In this document: one piece after another, positions 58,947 through 64,000 of the stretch | How the letters are laid out: the number at the start of each line of letters is the position of its first letter | Numbering within the stretch: the stretch's first letter is position 1 | The notes under the pieces: model-generated | Database searches by the model: none | Told to the model about the DNA's origin: nothing | What the model saw: the letters and a program-made list of their open reading frames with translations, nothing else | Translations under genes and position numbers: made by a program | Source: Eopsaltria australis | Lineage: Eukaryota; Chordata; Aves; Passeriformes; Petroicidae | Assembly: GCA_034509425.1 (NCBI GenBank) | Contig: JAVTVJ010000952.1 | Coordinates: 212,501-276,500 of the forward strand | Length of the DNA stretch: 64,000 nucleotides | Direction of reading: 5' to 3'

Positions 58947-61367
58947 AAACTCAGCATCCCCTTGGCTTTGCTTGGATGTGTCCTAGCCCAGAGTTCTGAG
59001 CTTCTTCTTGCTTGGCTTGGAGATCTTTCCAAGAACACGCACGAGCAGTTTTCTCTTGATGTGCTCCATGCATCCTGATCCTGGGCATTGTGTAACCTCC
59101 ATGAACATCCTCTTCAGGCATCCCAGGACAGAAGACGTGGCTGTGTCCAGCCTGCACGGTGGCACTGAGATGCTCCAGTGACAGTCAGCATTGCTCACCT
59201 GTCACTGTTCCTCTCAGAAAACCTGGCTAAGAGGCCCAGCCTGCATCAGGAGAGAGGGAAGCTGAGCTGGTGATGAGCAGCTGCCGAGGTGCTGCTGCAG
59301 CTTTCTGCAGAACTGCCCGGGAGAGTGGAGAAGGCACAGCCTGAGGTTTGTGGCAGACTATCAGATAACACCCTCGGTGCTGCAGTGCTGCTCCTGCCTG
59401 ATGTTTGGATTGTGCCTCAAGACTGTCACTCTCCCCCTATCTTCTCCCCACTTGGAGGAAATACTATCTGGTACCTGCACCCTTCCAGACCTGGGAAGCT
59501 AAGTCTAAGAAGGAATTTCCATGGGAAGCATTTGCGGAGCCAGAGGTGCTCTTTTCCTGGCAGCTGTCCCTGGGCAGTTCAGCTGCAGTTGGGTCTGGTG
59601 GGACCATGGCAGCACAGGAGCAGCAGCACAAACAGGAATGGATCTCAAATCAAAATAGATGCTCTCACAATAGGCTTTGTTTGATTTGTTACCCTTGGAG
59701 TAGTTTGAAGTGCAGATGCAGTGGCAGCTGTTTTCCATGAAGAATCTACCACTCCTGGAAGTAATTCTGTGAAATGGTCCAGCAGCAGTGACTGATTTAT
59801 GCTGTTCAAGAAAGAACCTCTCTTGTTCCCCAACTAGCCATGAACCATTTGCAACAGGGATAGTAGGGGAGAAAACCCATATAAAAAGAAAAATCAGATG
59901 CTTTGTGTTTGGTGATTGCCTTTTCTTCAGGCCTAAAACTGGACTAAAGATTTCACTAAAATCCAGAAAAGAAATTATATTTTCCCCACGTCCACAACAC
60001 CCACCTTTCCTTGTTCTTCTTTAAGAACAAACTCCAACCCATAGATGGTCAGTGAGGAGACCAGGAGTCAGTTTCTGGCAGAGATCATCTTTAGGTGACT
60101 GCACAGGGTGCCCAGGCTGCTCACCAGGCACGTCTCAGGGCTGGGGACATGAGCAGCTGCTGTCCCCTCCTGTCTGTCCCACAGGAGCACTGGGGCCCTG
60201 CTGAGCTGGGGCAGAGCAATCCTGCTGCTCCTTTCCACAGTGAGGGATCTGAGCCCTGGTTGATACTGGTGTAGCTGAAAGCAAACTGGTTCATTTCAGA
60301 TGTTACCCAGTTTGATGGTCATTGTCATCTACTCAGACATGTTCAGTGTTGCCTTGTGATGCTAAAGCTGTGCTGTGAGGGCTCGTGTTGCTCCCTTACA
60401 TCTCTTCTGTGCACATTTTCTTTACACATTTTTTCTTGTATCATCATATGATGTGAACAACTTCCTCTCAGTGACTTCATGGGACAAGTCACAGGTTCAG
60501 TTTCCCTGTGGTTAGGTCACGTGTAGGTTGTCCCAGTGCTGATATTCTTTCTATCACGTCAAGGAGAACTAAAACAGTGGTTCCATGGAAGGTTAATCTT
60601 GATTTAGGGTTTAATTTTGATCTTAAAAAGTCTATGGTCATATGACACAAAGTGCTGATGTCCTGGAAACCCTCTGACTCTAATGTAGTCAGAAATTTAG
60701 AAGGGGTAACTTTGTCATGGAAAACTGCAGCTGGACCCAGCATTATCATCCTGATTTCACCACGAACCAGACATCACCTTTCCCTCCAAACAGGAATAAA
60801 AGTATTCCTTACCAGTTTGTTCCTGCCTGATTCAACTAAAGTGCACATTGCCAGAAGATGTGGCAGAGTGGTCATCCTGAAGAAATATGAAACTGTGGCC
60901 TGATGCTTTCAGCATTTAAAATCATTCTTCATGGTGTCATACCGGTGTGCATTTTTTATAGATATAAAATTATTTCACTAAATTATTTCAAACTGAAACT
61001 CTCATCCTTCTGGTACAAGGAGAGGAACTGAGATAAGCTCTGATTTCCTCGGTGTCCTGTGATAAATGGGGGCTGAGCCAGGTTTAAAATCTACAAAGCC
61101 CTTCTGTGCTCTGCAAATGAGGTGGTTATGGTTTCTCCTCTGGCTTAGAGCTGCGCAATTTACCCCCCCAAATCTACCGTATCACAGAATCCCAATTGCA
61201 GCATGGACTGTCTGAGTGTCTGAAACCAAGGTAATGGGTTTGCTGGGAATACTTCACAGAGGCAGCAAAAGCTCCACCTGGATGAATGGTGACTGATGGA
61301 AAGAAAGAGAGAAATGCCCCTACGTGCCTTGAAAAGAGTCACAGAGACGGAGAGAAATGCCCTTCCA
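58947..61367. other. Unique intron
   Basis: I see no gene. Open frames on both strands at 59289-59740 have no splice signals or homology that I recognise. TATCACAGAATCCCA near 61182 could be a CR1 tail tip, but nothing after it supports this. Confidence 0.5.
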
Positions 61368-61390
61368 GGGAGGGCAGGGGGCAGGGGGGG
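61368..61390 (+). other. Canonical G-quadruplex motif
   Basis: Four G-runs of 3, 3, 5 and 7 with loops of one or two bases (A, CA, CA). It is on the AUTS2 sense strand, so it could fold in DNA or in pre-mRNA. Confidence 0.75.
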
Positions 61391-61589
61391 CTGGTCAGCA
61401 CTCGGTGGCGCTTGTTGGTGATTTGGGAGGTTCCAGTAAGGCTTTGTGCAGGGTCTGTGCTGCCTATTCCCTTCCCAGCAGCAGGAAAACATTCCCTGCC
61501 CTGCTGGGAGCTCGAGCCCAGCCTGGCGCCGCTGGTTTCATGTTCAGGGCTGTGTGACTTAATCTCCCCTGCATAACTGAGCTGCCGAG

Positions 61590-62250
61590 TGGGGTAAGGG
61601 CCTTGCAAGTGAGACTTTTATTATACGCAGTGTTGCTCCACCGTAGACTGTAATTGGATTTTTTTTTATTGATTATGTGGTTAACTTTCCTTTTCACAGC
61701 AGTAAATCTCAGACAGTGTTTAACTTTATAAAGTGAGGAGGAGAGGAAAGTGTCAGGTGAGGGATGTCCCTTTCTGCATTCCCCCACCCCTGCCTCTCTT
61801 TTTTTTTTCCCCCCCTTTGCTTTTTTTCCTAGTTTTGCACTATCTTTTCATAGGACTCCTGTCAGGTGAGGTGGTGGCAGGGCTGTGACACCTCTGACAG
61901 GGCTCTCTCAGACGTGCCTGACAATGCAAGTCCTATTCAGAGAGGTCTCCGAATTTGGCTTTCACTGGTGCCAGCAGTTCTGAAATAGGCACGCTCAGCT
62001 TGGAGCACTCAAGTGCTGATGGACAAAGTGCCGGTTTAACAGTTCTGCCTAATAGGGAGCAGGTGAATAAATACACGATTAGAGAGTCCTTCACTCTAAC
62101 AGCCTTATTATCACATATTGTGTAGAGTTGGAATTCCTTGAGGGTTTTTTTTTTCTTTTTTTTTCCAACTGACGATCTCAATTGTATCTAAAAATATGCA
62201 TATGATTCCCAAGATTTCAACTGATATAAAAGTCAGAGTATATGAAAACA
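61590..62250. promoter_or_regulatory. Candidate conserved noncoding block
   Basis: Repeat-free apart from the pyrimidine tract near 61795-61830. It has TAATTGG at 61651, ATTGATTATG near 61667, CGATTAGAG near 62077 and retained CpGs. Motif-level inference only. Confidence 0.3.
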
Positions 62251-62449
62251 CACAGGATTATTCTTCAATCTTCCTAGGTCATCTGAGGTTACCAACAGGC
62301 AGATTTTGTGTGGCATGAAGCACTGGCCATTCTCATCCACTTCAACAAGAACCAGCAAAATTCAGGCTTTCAGTGCTTTTTGTGAGTTTGGGATATACTG
62401 AAGCTGAGGGGGGACTTTCATTGCAAGATGTACAGATAACTTCTTTCTT

Positions 62450-62700
62450 TATTTTTCTAATGGAGTACAAGGAAAGCCTGTGTGCAATCAGAGAACAGAT
62501 TATATTCCCGTTACCAGTGATGCCCTGACAAGGGGGAGCTGTGTTCAGCAGAACAAAGGGGTATATAGATCTCTGGGAGTTAAAAGGTCAATAGTCTCTA
62601 TCCCTAATGCTGCATTTGTAACACATTTAGCTGTTAATAGCCCTCCTTTGTTGGCCTAATTAGGAGGTAAAGGATACATTTATGGATGGTGCTGATAGCA
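62450..62700. promoter_or_regulatory. Candidate SOX/homeodomain element
   Basis: AACAAAG at 62562-62568 and its inverse CTTTGTT at 62646-62652 are SOX-type sites. The perfect palindrome CCTAATTAGG (62655-62664) follows the second one directly. SOX plus homeodomain pairs are typical of neural enhancers. Motif-only inference. Confidence 0.33.
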
Positions 62701-64000
62701 CAGGTAATGAGGGTCCTTCCAATGATGGGGTTTTGAATCCAGGTCTGATCTGGAGATGAATGACTTGAAAGGGAAGCTGGAAATGGTGGGATCATTTGGT
62801 GCCCTTAATATTTTCTGTAGAAACCTCTAATGAATAACTCTGTGCCCTTCAGAGTCATGGCCTTATTTTACAGCTGGGGAGGGTATCTGCCTTTGTTCTT
62901 TAATATCAGTCACACCAATATAGTCTTAGGAGTTGGAAATGAATTGGACAGTCTCTGTCCTCTGTCTCCAACTTGAAACACATTGACTTCATTTTCAGAG
63001 GGAATGAATGCTTCCAGCCCCAGTGAGAAAGGAAATTAGAGCTGTAGGCTGTGAACCAGCTGTGCAAACCCAGTTCAAGGTGCTGTGAGAAAGTTTGACG
63101 CTGCCCACTGCAGTCAGCTGGTGTCAGAACCACGGGGTTGAGGAATGAGAGGTGCACCACATCTTGATTCCCTGTGCACGTTCTCACCATTTTGCTTTCC
63201 TGCTTTGAGGGCAAATACCTACAATGGGAAAGAACTCAGTAAAATGGCAGCCTGTCCTTACAATTGCAGTGGCAAAGGTTTGTGTTTTTTGTAAAATGAA
63301 CGAGTGGAACCAAGTGGCAAGGTGACTTCCTTGGGGGCATTCATCCAAGGATGAGTAAATATCCCTGTCACTAAGGAGTCCACATCTTCCATCAGACATC
63401 TCCTGCTGCTGAAGGGAAAGGAGCCACCTGCCTCTGTGCTGGAGTGTTGCTGGATGTGGTTTAGCTTACCTAGCAGGCTGTTGCCCAAGGTAGATAGGTT
63501 GGTGTGGACAGGGGTTTTTGGTGTTCAGCTCTGGGGAGCAATCCCAGCCCAGCAGCACCAGCTGGGCACCCCACACTGGCCAGTCTGCTGCCATCCATGG
63601 CGTGGCAGCCACCCCAACACGTCCCATGGGGGTTAGTGCAGCAATATTTTGGAGTGCAGATGGACTGGGCAAGGGAATGCTCTGGCCAAGAACCTGTGTG
63701 CAATTACAGAGCACTTCAGGGAGCAGCGTGGCACCCGAGGAGCCGCGCACTCTCAGAGGAATAGCTCTTAAGTGAAAGCACAGAGAAGCTGGCTTTGCTG
63801 CTGCTGCTTCTCCTCCCTCAGGCTCTCAGACTTGACTCTTGAGAAGTCAGCTGGGAAAGCGTGCGACTCTACCCACTTGTCAGAAAAACACCTGCAGAGA
63901 GACAAGACATGCCTTGTACCTTGGAGCCGGCAGAACTCAGATCCATCCTGATCCCCACAGACTCACAAGACACCAAGCACATGCAGAGATGCTGGGGGGC
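62701..64000. other. Unique intron to the window edge
   Basis: I see no gene. A MIR/L2-like word (CCTTATTTTACAGCTGGGGA) lies near 62860. Open frames on both strands at 63430-63775 lack support. Confidence 0.5.

Larger units (their letters stand above)
12476..64000 (+). other. AUTS2: AUTS2 intron downstream of the microexon (5' part)
   Basis: The intron begins with GTAAGA at 12476 and runs off the right edge, so it is at least 51.5 kb. I looked for the next AUTS2 exon, expected to begin [10 protein letters not shown], and did not see it. This fits the known gene shape, in which the first exons are spread over most of the locus by very long introns. Confidence 0.8.

Noticed and set aside
58606..59078. 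Leu/Ser/Phe-rich open frames
   Set aside because: Products of the heptamer microsatellite read in three frames.
61180..61215. Possible CR1 tail (TATCACAGAATCCCA)
   Set aside because: Only about 15 bases fit and the following bases do not continue the CR1 pattern.
1..64000. tRNA, rRNA, CRISPR, phage or bacterial operon features
   Set aside because: None seen. The intron-like composition, CR1 repeats and splice-bounded exon point to a bird nuclear genome.

Overview
The window looks like 64 kb of intronic DNA from a bird. It holds many CR1 LINE 3' ends in both orientations, from near-identical young copies to worn tips. It also holds a few ancient MIR/L2/L3-like fragments, microsatellites, and an AT-balanced intron background. 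There is no operon-like gene packing, and no long open frame looks like a real gene. The species cannot be named from sequence alone; the young GC-rich CR1 copies would suit a songbird, but that is inference.

The only coding sequence I can support is a 30-base exon at 12446-12475 on the + strand. It has a strong polypyrimidine tract and AG before it and a GTAAGA donor after it. It encodes [10 protein letters not shown], which matches my recollection of the N-terminal third of AUTS2 (around residues 220-230 of the human protein). AUTS2 is a nuclear neurodevelopmental regulator of the Polycomb PRC1.3/PRC1.5 complexes. Everything else is then AUTS2 intron: at least 12.4 kb upstream and at least 51.5 kb downstream of the exon. 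This agrees with the very large 5' introns of that gene.

Layout. 1-12.4 kb: upstream intron with two opposed CR1 pieces, a MIR-like fragment, a candidate enhancer near 4.2-4.7 kb with a POU octamer, a degraded hAT transposase on the minus strand at 6.7-7.15 kb, and GT/CA microsatellites. 12.4 kb: the exon. 12.5-24 kb: a duplicated heat-shock-like element, a seven-copy 53-bp minisatellite at 18.65-19.01 kb, an isolated CpG-dense patch at 19.5-19.7 kb, a tail-out CR1 pair, and candidate conserved elements. 24-42 kb: sparse intron with CR1 tips, a CR1 at 32.8-33.1 kb, and a long imperfect hairpin at 35.6-35.7 kb. 42-55 kb: ancient L3/MIR and L2-like fragments, the best candidate regulatory block (45.2-45.8 kb, beside a second CpG-rich patch), an RFX/AP-1/CRE cluster near 49 kb, and the longest CR1, which keeps part of the ORF2 C-terminus (51.3-51.9 kb). 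55-64 kb: MEF2-like sites, a homeodomain-rich block at 57.8-58.6 kb, a 132-nt pure pyrimidine heptamer array, and G-quadruplex candidates.

The regulatory calls rest on motif content, retained CpGs and lack of repeats, not on an alignment, so they are tentative. I see no new multi-gene system here. The points most worth following are the AUTS2 microexon, the hairpin, the isolated CpG patch and the homeodomain-rich blocks.
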